Source of the DNA: Pseudomonadota bacterium
GTDB lineage: Bacteria; Bdellovibrionota_C; UBA2361; OMII01
Assembly: GCA_027485595.1 (NCBI GenBank)
Contig: JAIXQT010000075.1
Span: forward strand, 1 to 44,588
DNA length: 44,588 nucleotides
Direction: 5' to 3'
Shown here: positions 24,289 through 32,354 of the stretch, piece after piece
How positions within the stretch are numbered: the stretch's first letter is position 1
Layout: each line of letters opens with the position of its first letter
Translations under genes and position numbers: made by a program
Notes under the pieces: generated by a model
What the model saw: the letters and a program-made list of their open reading frames with translations, nothing else
Database searches by the model: none
Told to the model about the DNA's origin: nothing

Positions 24289-25136
24289 CGGGGGGAATCG
24301 CTCGGCCCCGGACGTTTGAGCTGCATGATAACACCGATAGCCACCGTCATCAGTGCCATGAACGCCCATTCATAGACGTACCCTAAATGAATGTCCGGCG
24401 GTGGCGTGATGTCATAGGTAGGGATCGGGTATCGCAAATTGGGAGAGTCCATCCCGAAGTTTTCAACTGACTTCTGTCCAGTGAGCATAAGGACGTCGTT
24501 ACGACCTGCACTGCCCTCTCGAACGATCTTTGAGGCGAGGAGTGGATCGTTGGGATCCTGCATGACTTCGATGTAGATAGGGAGCACCTCATACGGAAGC
24601 TGCTTCCTAATCTGAGGAATGTTGACCCGTAGCCATTGGTCAACCCACGGCTTGCCCTCTCCGGTGGGGGGATCGTTTGGGGCCATAAACTTGGGCGACA
24701 TGGAGTTTTTAACCAAACCGTAGAGCTCCACCCGTTGAGGCTCTTGGTACTGAGATCTCTTCTCTTTCGACTCCCTTCCGAGTGGAATGAAGCCCCGATC
24801 CACTAAGAGATAAGAGTTTGAGTTGTCGACCTTGAGCGGTGTGATCGCATGTACACCAGCTCGCCCTTCAAGATTTCGGTTTCTGAGGAGCATCTCATGC
24901 TCAAAATCGTAGGTTCCGGAGACCTTAATCCTTCGAAAGGTGAGCCGATCCCACTGAGGAGAGGTTGTGAGGAGGTCGGCTAAGGCGATTGGTTCAAGGG
25001 TGAGCGTTTCGTGGAGATGATCTATGAGATCTTGTTTTTGAAGGTGTCGCCCCCATTGCCACACAGAGGCGCATACCATTCCTATGGCGAGCGCGCCGGT
25101 CACCACGGTCACTTTGAGTGAAAAACGAAACTTCAT
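24285..25136 (-). CDS. SURF1-family cytochrome oxidase assembly protein
   Basis: SURF1 proteins help insert heme a into cytochrome c oxidase at the inner membrane. The 283-residue protein has the two-helix layout: one helix at residues 9-28 followed by WQWGR, and one near the C-terminus (YVYEWAFMALMTVAIGV). Between them lies a periplasmic domain with the hallmark 'LLVDRGFIP' (VNRGWVP in others). This is evidence for an aa3-type oxidase elsewhere in the genome. The periplasmic domain is rather long and carries family-typical 'YDFEHEMLLRNR' and 'GVHAITPL' segments. It is a monocistronic minus-strand gene; 98 bases upstream a MITE copy begins, so its promoter lies close to or overlaps that repeat. 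Confidence 0.93.
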   Translation of the reverse strand: MKFRFSLKVTVVTGALAIGMVCASVWQWGRHLQKQDLIDHLHETLTLEPIALADLLTTSPQWDRLTFRRIKVSGTYDFEHEMLLRNRNLEGRAGVHAITPLKVDNSNSYLLVDRGFIPLGRESKEKRSQYQEPQRVELYGLVKNSMSPKFMAPNDPPTGEGKPWVDQWLRVNIPQIRKQLPYEVLPIYIEVMQDPNDPLLASKIVREGSAGRNDVLMLTGQKSVENFGMDSPNLRYPIPTYDITPPPDIHLGYVYEWAFMALMTVAIGVIMQLKRPGPSDSPR

Positions 25137-25233
25137 CCTAGTATTCTACCGTTCATACTGGTGGGTGAACAGCCTACGTCCTCCAAGAACTATCGTCAGG
25201 CGAGGTGGTGGTTGAGGGGGGTAAGGGTGGTGT

Positions 25234-25420
25234 TAGCAGGGTGGTGAAAAATGATTTCCTGTTGCGCATTTCGATAGGTTGCCTCCAACCTCGTTGGAGC
25301 CAACGAAAAAATCCTCAACGTATCTCAGTGGATACGCCTCCGGCTTTTCCGTCGTCTCCGCCTCGTTTCGCCGAAACCCTCAAAATGCTCACGACGGAGC
25401 CATTTTTCACCACCCTGCTA
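25234..25420 (+). mobile_element. element B, full 187-bp MITE copy
   Basis: This is the best-preserved copy. It starts TAGCAGGGTGGTGAAAAATG and ends with the exact inverted repeat CATTTTTCACCACCCTGCTA. Its inner hairpins are CTCCAAC/GTTGGAG and CGTATC/GATACG. It is 187 bases long including both TA ends, and lies between the divergent SURF1 and KAS III-like genes. Confidence 0.9.
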
Positions 25421-25577
25421 GGAGCGCCCGAGTCACCGCCGCACTGCCGTGGAAGGAGAAAAAGTTTGCAACAAGTTGAAAAAACTACCCATTTCCTCTG
25501 TGACCTGATGCGCCGAGAGTGCTATTGTTAGGCCCCATAGTTTCGCGCCAGTCGAGGTGCTGAGGAGGAAGTTGACG

Positions 25578-26573
25578 ATGTTTATTCTCGGGATAGGTGC
25601 CGCACATCCTGATGTCGATATCACAGATGAGGTTCTCTCGTCGCTGGGTATCCATCCGACCGAGCACGATGCCGATGCTCTCGCTCGCTTCGGGGTTCGC
25701 TCGCGGCGTGCTTCTCTTCCTCTTGAATACATCAAAAATACCAAGAACTCAGAGGTGCTTGATGGTAGGCCCGTCGCGGTAGCGACCCCGACGACCCTCG
25801 CGGTGACAGCCGCTCGACAGGCACTTGAGCGTGCGGGAATCACACCTGAGCAGCTTGGGCTTATCATCGCCGACACTGCTACGCCGTATCAAACGTGCCC
25901 CTCAGAGGCGCAACGGGTGGGAGGCGCTCTTGGTATTAAGATCCCCGCGTACGATGTTGTAGCGGGAAGCTCTTCGTTAGCACTCTTTTTTAATATGTTG
26001 TGTTCCTGGAAGCCGGAGCGAGTGCCTGATTACGTTTTGTGTATTTCCACCAACACCTTTTCGCAGCACGTGGCGTATCGAGGCGAATCCGCTTTGGCTG
26101 CCCATCTTTATGGAGACGCCGCGTCGGCGGTTGTGATATCGCCCCGACATGTCGGAAGGCTCGAAATCACTCAGTCCTTCCTTGAGGGAGCTTCGAATCG
26201 TTCGGCGAGCTCGCTCGTTGAGCGTCACGTCTCATGCCCAACAGAGGGGATTCTTTCGAGGAGTGAAGTTCTTGATGTGCTCACTCGCACGCTCGGTCGG
26301 CTCGTTCCCTCGTCGTCTCTGGGGGCGAAGTCTCTTCGGTACGTGGTGGGTCCGCAGCTCTACGCGGGTGAATTCGGTGAGTATGAGAAGGAGCTTGGTC
26401 TCTCGGGTGGCGCGATGGTTTCGGGGACTCGAGATGTTGGATACGCGCTTGGCGCGAGCTCTGGTGTGGCGTTGTCCTCTCTGTGGGATTCCGTGCGAGC
26501 GGGCGACGCTATCGCGGTGCTTCACGCCGGTGACGGCGCCTGGGGCGGAAGTGTGGTGGTAGCTTCGGAGTAG
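25578..26573 (+). CDS. KAS III-like protein lacking the catalytic triad
   Basis: A 331-residue thiolase-fold protein of the FabH (3-oxoacyl-ACP synthase III) type, clearly paralogous to the next gene (shared 'HPD', 'EYIKNTKN' and 'CISTNTFSQHV' type segments). Ungapped local alignment puts Ser131 at the position of the nucleophilic Cys130 of the partner, Pro259 at His255 and Tyr289 at Asn285. All three triad residues are therefore lost while the fold-defining parts are kept. I start at ATG 25578, which follows the strong ribosome site AGGAGGAAG, rather than the GTG at 25557. A non-catalytic subunit of a heterodimer with the next protein is inferred, as for PqsB with PqsC. Confidence 0.85.
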   Translation: MFILGIGAAHPDVDITDEVLSSLGIHPTEHDADALARFGVRSRRASLPLEYIKNTKNSEVLDGRPVAVATPTTLAVTAARQALERAGITPEQLGLIIADTATPYQTCPSEAQRVGGALGIKIPAYDVVAGSSSLALFFNMLCSWKPERVPDYVLCISTNTFSQHVAYRGESALAAHLYGDAASAVVISPRHVGRLEITQSFLEGASNRSASSLVERHVSCPTEGILSRSEVLDVLTRTLGRLVPSSSLGAKSLRYVVGPQLYAGEFGEYEKELGLSGGAMVSGTRDVGYALGASSGVALSSLWDSVRAGDAIAVLHAGDGAWGGSVVVASE

Positions 26574-26584
26574 GCGAGGGAGAT

Positions 26585-27568
26585 ATGCTGCATATTTTGG
26601 GCATGGGGGCATGCCACCCAGACACAGTAGTGGATAACAAGTTCCTTGAGGATTTGGATATTGGCACGAACGCTCAGTGGATCGAGGAGAAGATCGGTGT
26701 TCTGACCCGAGTTACAACGCTCACCCTCGACTACATCAAGACCACGCGCAATCAGGATCCTCGAATGGCGTATGAGGTCGCGTCGATGACCCCTGAAGAT
26801 ATGGGTGTTAAGGCGGCTGAGGAGGCTCTTAAGAAAACGGGAATCACCGCGCAGCAGGTTGGCATGGTGATCGTTAACTGTTGCACCCCTCGGAAGACCG
26901 TTCCGAGTGAGGCCGTGCGAATCGCCGAGCGACTTGGGTGTTCAGGTCAAGCGTTTGATGTCTACACAGCGTGTCCCGCGTTCGCCCTTCATATCGATTT
27001 CCTCGGTAACTACCGAGAAGAGAAGTTGCCTGAGTTTATTCTCTGCATTTCGACCGCGGCGATGACTCAGCACGTAAACTACAACGATCGCTCCGATGGT
27101 GCGATTTGGGGAGACGGCGCCGCGGCGTGGGTTGTCTCGCCGGTTCATAAGGGTCGTCTCGAGATGGTCGACTCAAAGTACACAGCGGATCCAAGTCGTT
27201 GTGAGGCAGTGGTTGTCGATACCTTCCGACACTTTCGACAGGACGGACGCGCGGTTCGAGATTTCTCAGTGCGTCAGACCGTTCGTTTGATAAAGGCGGT
27301 TGAGACCACCTATCCGATCGATTGGAATCGAGATGTGTTCATCGGTCATCAAGCTAACCGAACGATGCTTGAGCAGATCACGAATAATAGGGAGATTCCC
27401 CCTAGTAATCATTGGCACAACGTAACCTATTTAGGTAATCAGGCGGGCGCCGGCGCTCCGGCGGTGTTGAGTGGGCACTGGGAGCAGATTCAACCGGGAC
27501 AGCATATCGTTGTCGCGGTGGTAGGAGCTGGATTGAGTTGGGGCTCCATCCTCATGCGGGCGGTATAG
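26585..27568 (+). CDS. 3-oxoacyl-ACP synthase III-like ketosynthase, catalytic
   Basis: A 327-residue KAS III-family condensing enzyme with an intact Cys-His-Asn triad: C130 (YTACPAFAL), H255 (IGHQANRTM, the family's HQAN motif) and N285 (LGNQAGAGAP). The C-terminal GAGLSWGS motif is present (GGGLTWGA type). KAS III enzymes condense an acyl-CoA with malonyl-ACP. The divergent sequence and the paired inactive homologue suggest a specialised condensation rather than housekeeping FabH. No ACP or fatty-acid gene is adjacent. It follows its partner by 11 bases with a GAGGGAG ribosome site, so they are co-translated in fixed ratio. Confidence 0.9.
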   Translation: MLHILGMGACHPDTVVDNKFLEDLDIGTNAQWIEEKIGVLTRVTTLTLDYIKTTRNQDPRMAYEVASMTPEDMGVKAAEEALKKTGITAQQVGMVIVNCCTPRKTVPSEAVRIAERLGCSGQAFDVYTACPAFALHIDFLGNYREEKLPEFILCISTAAMTQHVNYNDRSDGAIWGDGAAAWVVSPVHKGRLEMVDSKYTADPSRCEAVVVDTFRHFRQDGRAVRDFSVRQTVRLIKAVETTYPIDWNRDVFIGHQANRTMLEQITNNREIPPSNHWHNVTYLGNQAGAGAPAVLSGHWEQIQPGQHIVVAVVGAGLSWGSILMRAV

Positions 27569-27574
27569 CCTGCA

Positions 27575-27593
27575 AACGAGACCATTTCTCGTT
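27575..27593 (+). terminator. hairpin after the ketosynthase pair
   Basis: AACGAGA (27575-27581) and TCTCGTT (27587-27593) form a 7-bp stem with a 5-base loop directly after the stop codon. The following GTTATGT is only weakly T-rich, so termination strength is uncertain. Confidence 0.5.
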
Positions 27594-27727
27594 GTTATGT
27601 GGCCTTGCATAGAAAGTTCTCGAGCTCGACCTCATCTCTGATCGGGATGTGATTTTGGGCGACGTGTGTAAGCTGCGGGTTTACCTGCGATAGCGGTTAG
27701 CTGTCCGAAGGTAGTATCGATATCTTG

Positions 27728-29104
27728 CTAGGCCGCGCCGCTCGTCTTTTGCGCTTGGGCCTCCCTCCGGAGGTCTCCGAGAAGGATTCCAAGGAGTATC
27801 CAGACAATAATCATCACCTCGCTATCACCGAAGTTGTACTCAACAAGGCCGGCCGTTTGCCACGAGATGACCGCGCATCCTATCGCGACGTGAAGTCCGG
27901 AAAGGGGACGGCGGAACGACACTCGAAGTACCGCGAGGATGAACCACACAAATATCGTCGCTGTTACGATGCCGCTCTCAGCAGTGATGTTGATTAAGTT
28001 GTTGTGAAAATGTTTAAGTTCGGGCGGAATCTCAAGAGAGAACTGCCGCATGATGCCGCTGTTGTGGTACCCGATTCCAAGTGGGTACTGCGCGATGAGC
28101 TCCCCACCGATTCGCCAAATAGTGCTCCGTCCCCCAGAGATGGTGAAGTGGTCGTACGAAACCGCAAGCCTCTCTCGAATGGGTGGGACGGCAATGGCTG
28201 TGACGCAGGCGGCGGCTACTATGAAGGCGAGAAATTTGCGCGCGAAGAGAAAGCAGAGAACTCCGATTCCCAGGACAACACCGAGCCACGGACCTCGTTT
28301 AAGGTTCAACAAAAGGGCAGATAGCAGAAGCGGTAGGTAGAGGGTGGAGAAGGTGATGAGCCCTCGAGCCTCGGGTGTTTTTGGGGCGGCGGCTTTAAGA
28401 ATGAGCAGTCCTAGCATCCCTCCGCCCACCCACAAGCCAAAAAGGGTTGCTGAGTCGATGTTGATATCACGGCGAAAACCGATTGAGCAGAGCATCATAA
28501 GTGCGAGCGCGCCACAGGTAGCGGCAGCTCGTGGAGTCGCTGCAGGCATGGTGCCACGTGCCCGTAAGAACTTCTGCCACGTCAGACCAAGGCAGATGAG
28601 AACTGAGAGCGCGAGTTGCCCCGACTCCGTAACGCTTCCGAGAAAGAGGCTGGGAACGCCGGGAAACGAGGAGCTTATGACGGTATGCGCGGCGGCTATG
28701 GCTTGGCCGGTCACCAGCGCGAGGGGAACGAAGTAGGAGTTGCCGTAGTCTCTGAAGGCAAACATCGTGAGGGTAAAGAAGAGAAGAGAGAGGAGGGGCG
28801 ACACGCTGCGTATGAGGTCGATACCGGTTACCGCGGAAAGGGTAGTGGAGAGAAGGAGGAACGCGACAGGGACCGTTATGGAGCGTTCAAGCTGACAGCC
28901 TCGTAAGAAGCCGTACCGCCATGAACTGGATAGCAGCCATCCGATAATGAGGGGAATAAGGACGATATAGGTGAGGGAGAGTTTGAGGGGGATGAGGAGC
29001 GCGACCAGTATGCATCCAAGACGGAGCGCCTTGGCGCAGGGGGGTGGAGACACCTCCTTCGAGCCATCGGTTTGGAGCCATTCCGCTTTGGAGGTGCTAG
29101 ACAT
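27728..29104 (-). CDS. O-antigen ligase/polymerase family membrane protein (Wzy_C)
   Basis: A 458-residue protein with about twelve membrane helices. A large periplasmic loop (about 320-390) contains the family signatures: Arg in 'NLKRGPWLG' and His in 'HFHNNLINITAESG'. These belong to the WaaL/Wzy fold, which joins or polymerises glycan on lipid carriers at the periplasmic face. Whether it acts as O-antigen ligase, polymerase or exopolysaccharide polymerase cannot be decided. No glycosyltransferase cluster surrounds it, which fits WaaL-like genes outside O-antigen loci. AGGAA precedes the ATG on the minus strand. Confidence 0.88.
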   Translation of the reverse strand: MSSTSKAEWLQTDGSKEVSPPPCAKALRLGCILVALLIPLKLSLTYIVLIPLIIGWLLSSSWRYGFLRGCQLERSITVPVAFLLLSTTLSAVTGIDLIRSVSPLLSLLFFTLTMFAFRDYGNSYFVPLALVTGQAIAAAHTVISSSFPGVPSLFLGSVTESGQLALSVLICLGLTWQKFLRARGTMPAATPRAAATCGALALMMLCSIGFRRDINIDSATLFGLWVGGGMLGLLILKAAAPKTPEARGLITFSTLYLPLLLSALLLNLKRGPWLGVVLGIGVLCFLFARKFLAFIVAAACVTAIAVPPIRERLAVSYDHFTISGGRSTIWRIGGELIAQYPLGIGYHNSGIMRQFSLEIPPELKHFHNNLINITAESGIVTATIFVWFILAVLRVSFRRPLSGLHVAIGCAVISWQTAGLVEYNFGDSEVMIIVWILLGILLGDLRREAQAQKTSGAA

Positions 29105-29215
29105 GCGTTCCTAGTTCGCAAAAATATGACGTCGCTCCGCATGCGATCTGTGCGCGCGTGGATCTCAACGTATGGTCCAAGCGGACCAAGCTAAGAAGCG
29201 CGGAGTGTCGTGGAT

Positions 29216-30310
29216 TTACTGCGGTGCCGTCGCGAGGTCATCAACCTCACCCTCTCCCTCAGTTCCCTGCTCAGCGTTCTGGCCTTGCTCGCGAATTATT
29301 CGAGCAAGTTCAACCGAATTAGGATTGTTGTTCTCCGCCTGTTTGCGGTCCGCCAGTGCTAGGATCTCATCGTCGATGTTAACGTGATCGCCGGCGTCCC
29401 TGAGAAGACCTCTGTCCGCTTCAGGATTTGGTGAGTTCTCGAGCTCGTCAAACACGGCTTGAACTCCTGGAAGGCCAGCGTTCAATAGAGCCTTTACGCC
29501 AAGGTGGGAGCCTGGAAGTCGTTCGCGCACAAACTCTTGATACGCGGGAATCGCGTCTTCGTCGGGGATTACCTCTCCGATGCCGATGCCTTGCGCGTAG
29601 TAGAGATCGGGATCTCCTTTCTCTTTCGCGTCCCGGATGAGGAGCTCGGCGGCCTGCTTTGTTCCTTGATTGGTGACGGCCGCCACGGAAGCCTCCCGGA
29701 GGGTGTCGTTGGTTGAATTAATCTGTTCGCCGAGAAGGGTGACGATATCCTCACGACCAAGACTTAACTCAAGCGCCTCGGCGTAGAGGTCAGCGGCGTC
29801 ATTGGAGGGGGCATTTTTAACGGCGTCGATCAGAGCCTGAACGTTTTCGGGTCTTCCGCTGATGGCGAGCAGTTCAGCTAGGTAAGCGCGTTGCTCTTGC
29901 GGGGTATTCTGATTTGTCGCGAGGTCTCGTACGGAGGTGTAGAACTCAGCGCACCACGAGCAATTCGGGTCCGGAAGGGTAAATTGCTCTAATATTGAGT
30001 CGTCGTAATCCTTGGCTCCTTTGAGAACTGCTGCGAGGGCTTCGTCAGCGGAGGAATACGCGTCTGGCGCAGGCTTGATCTGCTCCTCTGGCTCCTCGTC
30101 GTTGCCGGTGACGGGGGCGGTCTCAGTAGTAGCCTGAGTGTTCATTGCTGTACGCGACACTGGCTCTGTCTTTTGGGGCGGTTGCTGTGAGTTGGTAGAG
30201 GAGGCGGTTGTGGTCTCGGTGGGCGTGGTTCGAGATCCAAAGAATGTATACGCGGCTACGGAAGCGACGATTATAAGCACAACGATCAGGAGAGGAGATA
30301 GCTTCTTCAT
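29216..30310 (-). CDS. anchored periplasmic protein with HEAT-like helical repeats and a CxxC
   Basis: A 364-residue protein: N-terminal signal-anchor (residues 5-24), a low-complexity Thr/Glu/Pro/Gln linker (about 28-80) and an all-helical domain. The helical repeats are of about 35 residues (for example 'ALIDAVKNAPSNDAADLYAEAL' and the following repeats), like HEAT or armadillo units. A CSWC motif (C117, C120) opens the folded part. The C-terminus is acidic. No family is recognised. AAGGAAA lies 8 bases before the ATG. The signal-anchor and linker suggest exposure in the periplasm, and the function may be scaffold-like. It is on the same strand as the ligase gene, 111 bases upstream. Confidence 0.75.
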   Translation of the reverse strand: MKKLSPLLIVVLIIVASVAAYTFFGSRTTPTETTTASSTNSQQPPQKTEPVSRTAMNTQATTETAPVTGNDEEPEEQIKPAPDAYSSADEALAAVLKGAKDYDDSILEQFTLPDPNCSWCAEFYTSVRDLATNQNTPQEQRAYLAELLAISGRPENVQALIDAVKNAPSNDAADLYAEALELSLGREDIVTLLGEQINSTNDTLREASVAAVTNQGTKQAAELLIRDAKEKGDPDLYYAQGIGIGEVIPDEDAIPAYQEFVRERLPGSHLGVKALLNAGLPGVQAVFDELENSPNPEADRGLLRDAGDHVNIDDEILALADRKQAENNNPNSVELARIIREQGQNAEQGTEGEGEVDDLATAPQ

Positions 30311-30577
30311 GCTTTATGTTTCCTTTGGTACTTCGGGCCAATGCTCGCGGTGAATGCGGCACTCGCCGGGTATGTCCACGTGACCCCTAAGCTTTGTGGG
30401 CTCGAAGGTCATGAGAACGGAACGTTATCGGGCAAGTATGTTAGAGTGAGACGCACAAGCATTCAAATAATTTACATAAATGTCCGTGACCCTCAGTTAT
30501 AGAGTAAGCAGGTAGGGTAGGGAAAGGTGCTTTGTGTGGGCGAACACTTCTAGGACCCTGTGATGGTTAGATATTAT

Positions 30578-30960
30578 GTAACTACTCAGCAACTGCCGCC
30601 GCAATAACGTGAGCCCCTAGCAGGGTGGTGGAAAATGGTTCCGTCGTGAGCATTTTGAGGGTTTCGGCGAAACGAGGCGGAGACGACGAAAAAACCGGAG
30701 ACGTATCCACTGCGATACGTTGAGGATTTTTTCGTTGGCTGCAACGAAGTTGCAGTCAAACCATCGAAAGGCGCAACAGGAAATCATTTTTCACCACCCT
30801 GCTAGAGGGGCGGCTTTGCGGAGCAAAGCGGGGTGGAGATACTAACTACTCACCTAAAACAGGCACCCCCGACTAGGGGGGCAAGAAAGAAGGTCCGCCA
30901 AAGTCAGCTCAGGTAGCGATGAAATTGCGGCGACGATCTTTAAATTCGGTGAGTAGTTAC
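30578..30960 (+). repeat. repeat A, composite tandem copy split by a MITE
   Basis: The left end GTAACTACTCA and right end TGAGTAGTTAC match the copy at 6999-7130, this time as a perfect inverted repeat. The first part (30578-30617) matches repeat A up to CCCC, then a MITE intervenes (30618-30804), after which GAGGGGCGGC resumes. A second left end (TAACTACTCA at 30843) follows, and from about 30870 the sequence runs to the right end in close match to the 6999 copy. It is best read as two overlapping copies of A, the first truncated and interrupted. Upstream, 30311-30577 shows no gene. Confidence 0.75.
30618..30804 (-). mobile_element. element B, full 187-bp MITE inserted in repeat A
   Basis: The copy runs from TAGCAGGGTGGTGGAAAATG to CACCACCCTGCTA, 187 bases with both TAs. 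It is in the opposite orientation to the copies at 13247 and 25234. Flanks read CCCC-TA and TA-GAGGGG. Removing the element and one TA restores CCCCTAGAGGGG, close to the uninterrupted repeat A (CCCCTAGTAAGGGG), so TA is the duplicated target. Confidence 0.9.
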
Positions 30961-31083
30961 GATATTTTAAGGGGCATGCGTGACGCTCCGGTAACTTCCG
31001 CTCTGCCCCTCGTCGAGGGCGCGCCCAGCCCCGAGAAAGGTTATTTCCTTATTGAGAATAGGTGGTTAGGGCGGCCCGCCAGA

Positions 31084-32142
31084 CTACATCGGCCTAAAAT
31101 CGGTCTTTGGTGTGATACTGGTCACGAAGTGTACCAAGATCGCGATCGCGAGCTCTACGTCTCGGTAGGCGCACACCTCTGCTTGGGTATGCATATACCG
31201 ATTCGGGATGCCGATCGCTGCTGCGGCAACACCGCCTCTCGCCACCTGAATGGTGTTGGCATCGTTACCAAGGGGGCGGGTAGTTGGCGCTATCTGGAAG
31301 GCGCTCTTCGTCTTTTTAGCGGAGTCTCGAAGCATTCGCTCAACGACAGGATTGATATTTGGCCCTGCGGCTATTGTGGGTCCGGCTCCAAGTTTGCACG
31401 GGGTAGCCTTCGCGTTTTCATTCCCGGGATTATCGGTGGCGTGTGTAACATCGATAGCGATACCGACCTCCGGATTGATGCCGTAGGCTGAGGTTTGCGC
31501 TCCACGAAGTCCGACCTCCTCCTGCACGGTGCTTACGGCATATAACCCGACGTTGAGTTTTTTCTTCGAGCAGAGGCGTAAGACCTCCATGGCGACGAAG
31601 AGTCCCACTTTATCGTCAAGTCCTGGTGCTGAGATGAGGCCATTTCCGAGATCGAGCACGGAGAGATGAAATGTGGCGACATCGCCTATTTTAACCCGTT
31701 TTTCGGCGTCTTTTTTGTCTTTGGCTCCAATGTCGATCCAGATTCGCTCGATATCGTTCTTGGTTTTGTCCCGTTCATCGCCGCTCTGCGCGTGAATTGG
31801 TTTGCGTCCGATAACACCTTCGATCGGCCCCCTCTCGGTGTGAACGGTCACTCGAGCTGCATGGAGTACTCCAACGTCTATTCCTCCGAGCGCCGAAACG
31901 TAGAGGTACCCGTCGCTTGAGATGTGCCGAACCATGAGAGCGATCTGATCGCAGTGCCCGGCTAGCATCACCTTGCGTGGAGCCTTGGGATTGAGGGCAC
32001 AGATCACATTTCCGTGGAGATCGGTTTCGATAGAGTCGGCATACGCTTTCATGCGTTGTCGAACCAGCCGTTGGACCGGCTGCTCGTGTCCGGTAGGCGA
32101 GGGGGTGAGAAGGAGCGAGTGGAGAAAGTCTTTTGAATCCAT
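31084..32142 (-). CDS. M42-family metallo-aminopeptidase
   Basis: A 352-residue cytoplasmic peptidase of the M42 (glutamyl/leucyl aminopeptidase, formerly 'endoglucanase M') family. These assemble into large tetrahedral complexes and trim peptides. Two-metal-site motifs are visible in order: GHCDQIALMV, GLDDKVGLF, VQEEVGLRGAQ with the catalytic Glu, IAIDVTHATD, and a late His in RYMHTQAEV. The length matches the family. The ATG at 32142 has AAAGG upstream. The 190-codon antisense ORF (30919-31491) is a shadow of this gene. Upstream, on the far side of its promoter region, lies the shortened MITE. Confidence 0.93.
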   Translation of the reverse strand: MDSKDFLHSLLLTPSPTGHEQPVQRLVRQRMKAYADSIETDLHGNVICALNPKAPRKVMLAGHCDQIALMVRHISSDGYLYVSALGGIDVGVLHAARVTVHTERGPIEGVIGRKPIHAQSGDERDKTKNDIERIWIDIGAKDKKDAEKRVKIGDVATFHLSVLDLGNGLISAPGLDDKVGLFVAMEVLRLCSKKKLNVGLYAVSTVQEEVGLRGAQTSAYGINPEVGIAIDVTHATDNPGNENAKATPCKLGAGPTIAAGPNINPVVERMLRDSAKKTKSAFQIAPTTRPLGNDANTIQVARGGVAAAAIGIPNRYMHTQAEVCAYRDVELAIAILVHFVTSITPKTDFRPM

Positions 32143-32175
32143 CTTTTGAAAACCTTTCTAGGGTTGGGTGCTGCT

Positions 32176-32242
32176 TAGCATGGTGGTGAAAAATGGTTCC
32201 GTCGAAAGACGCAACAGGAAATCATTTTTCACCACCATGCTA
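32176..32242 (-). mobile_element. element B, 67-bp internally deleted copy
   Basis: Both termini are present (TAGCATGGTGGTGAAAAATG and its inverted repeat), but the central 120 bases are gone. The join reads CCGTCGAAAGACGC, consistent with deletion between TCG triplets of a full copy. The same change (CAGGG to CATGG) is seen at both ends, so the inverted repeat stays perfect. Confidence 0.8.
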
Positions 32243-32354
32243 GTACGATGATGCTTTGGGGGTTCTCGATGCGCCACTCCTCTCTTTTTCCTAGTGGTCT
32301 TAGGGGGATATATGGATTAGAACTCGTATCCATATCGTGGCATCGTTTCATCTC

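Noticed and set aside
30919-31491. 190-codon plus-strand ORF overlapping the M42 peptidase
   Set aside because: It starts inside repeat A and runs antisense through the conserved metal-site region of the peptidase.
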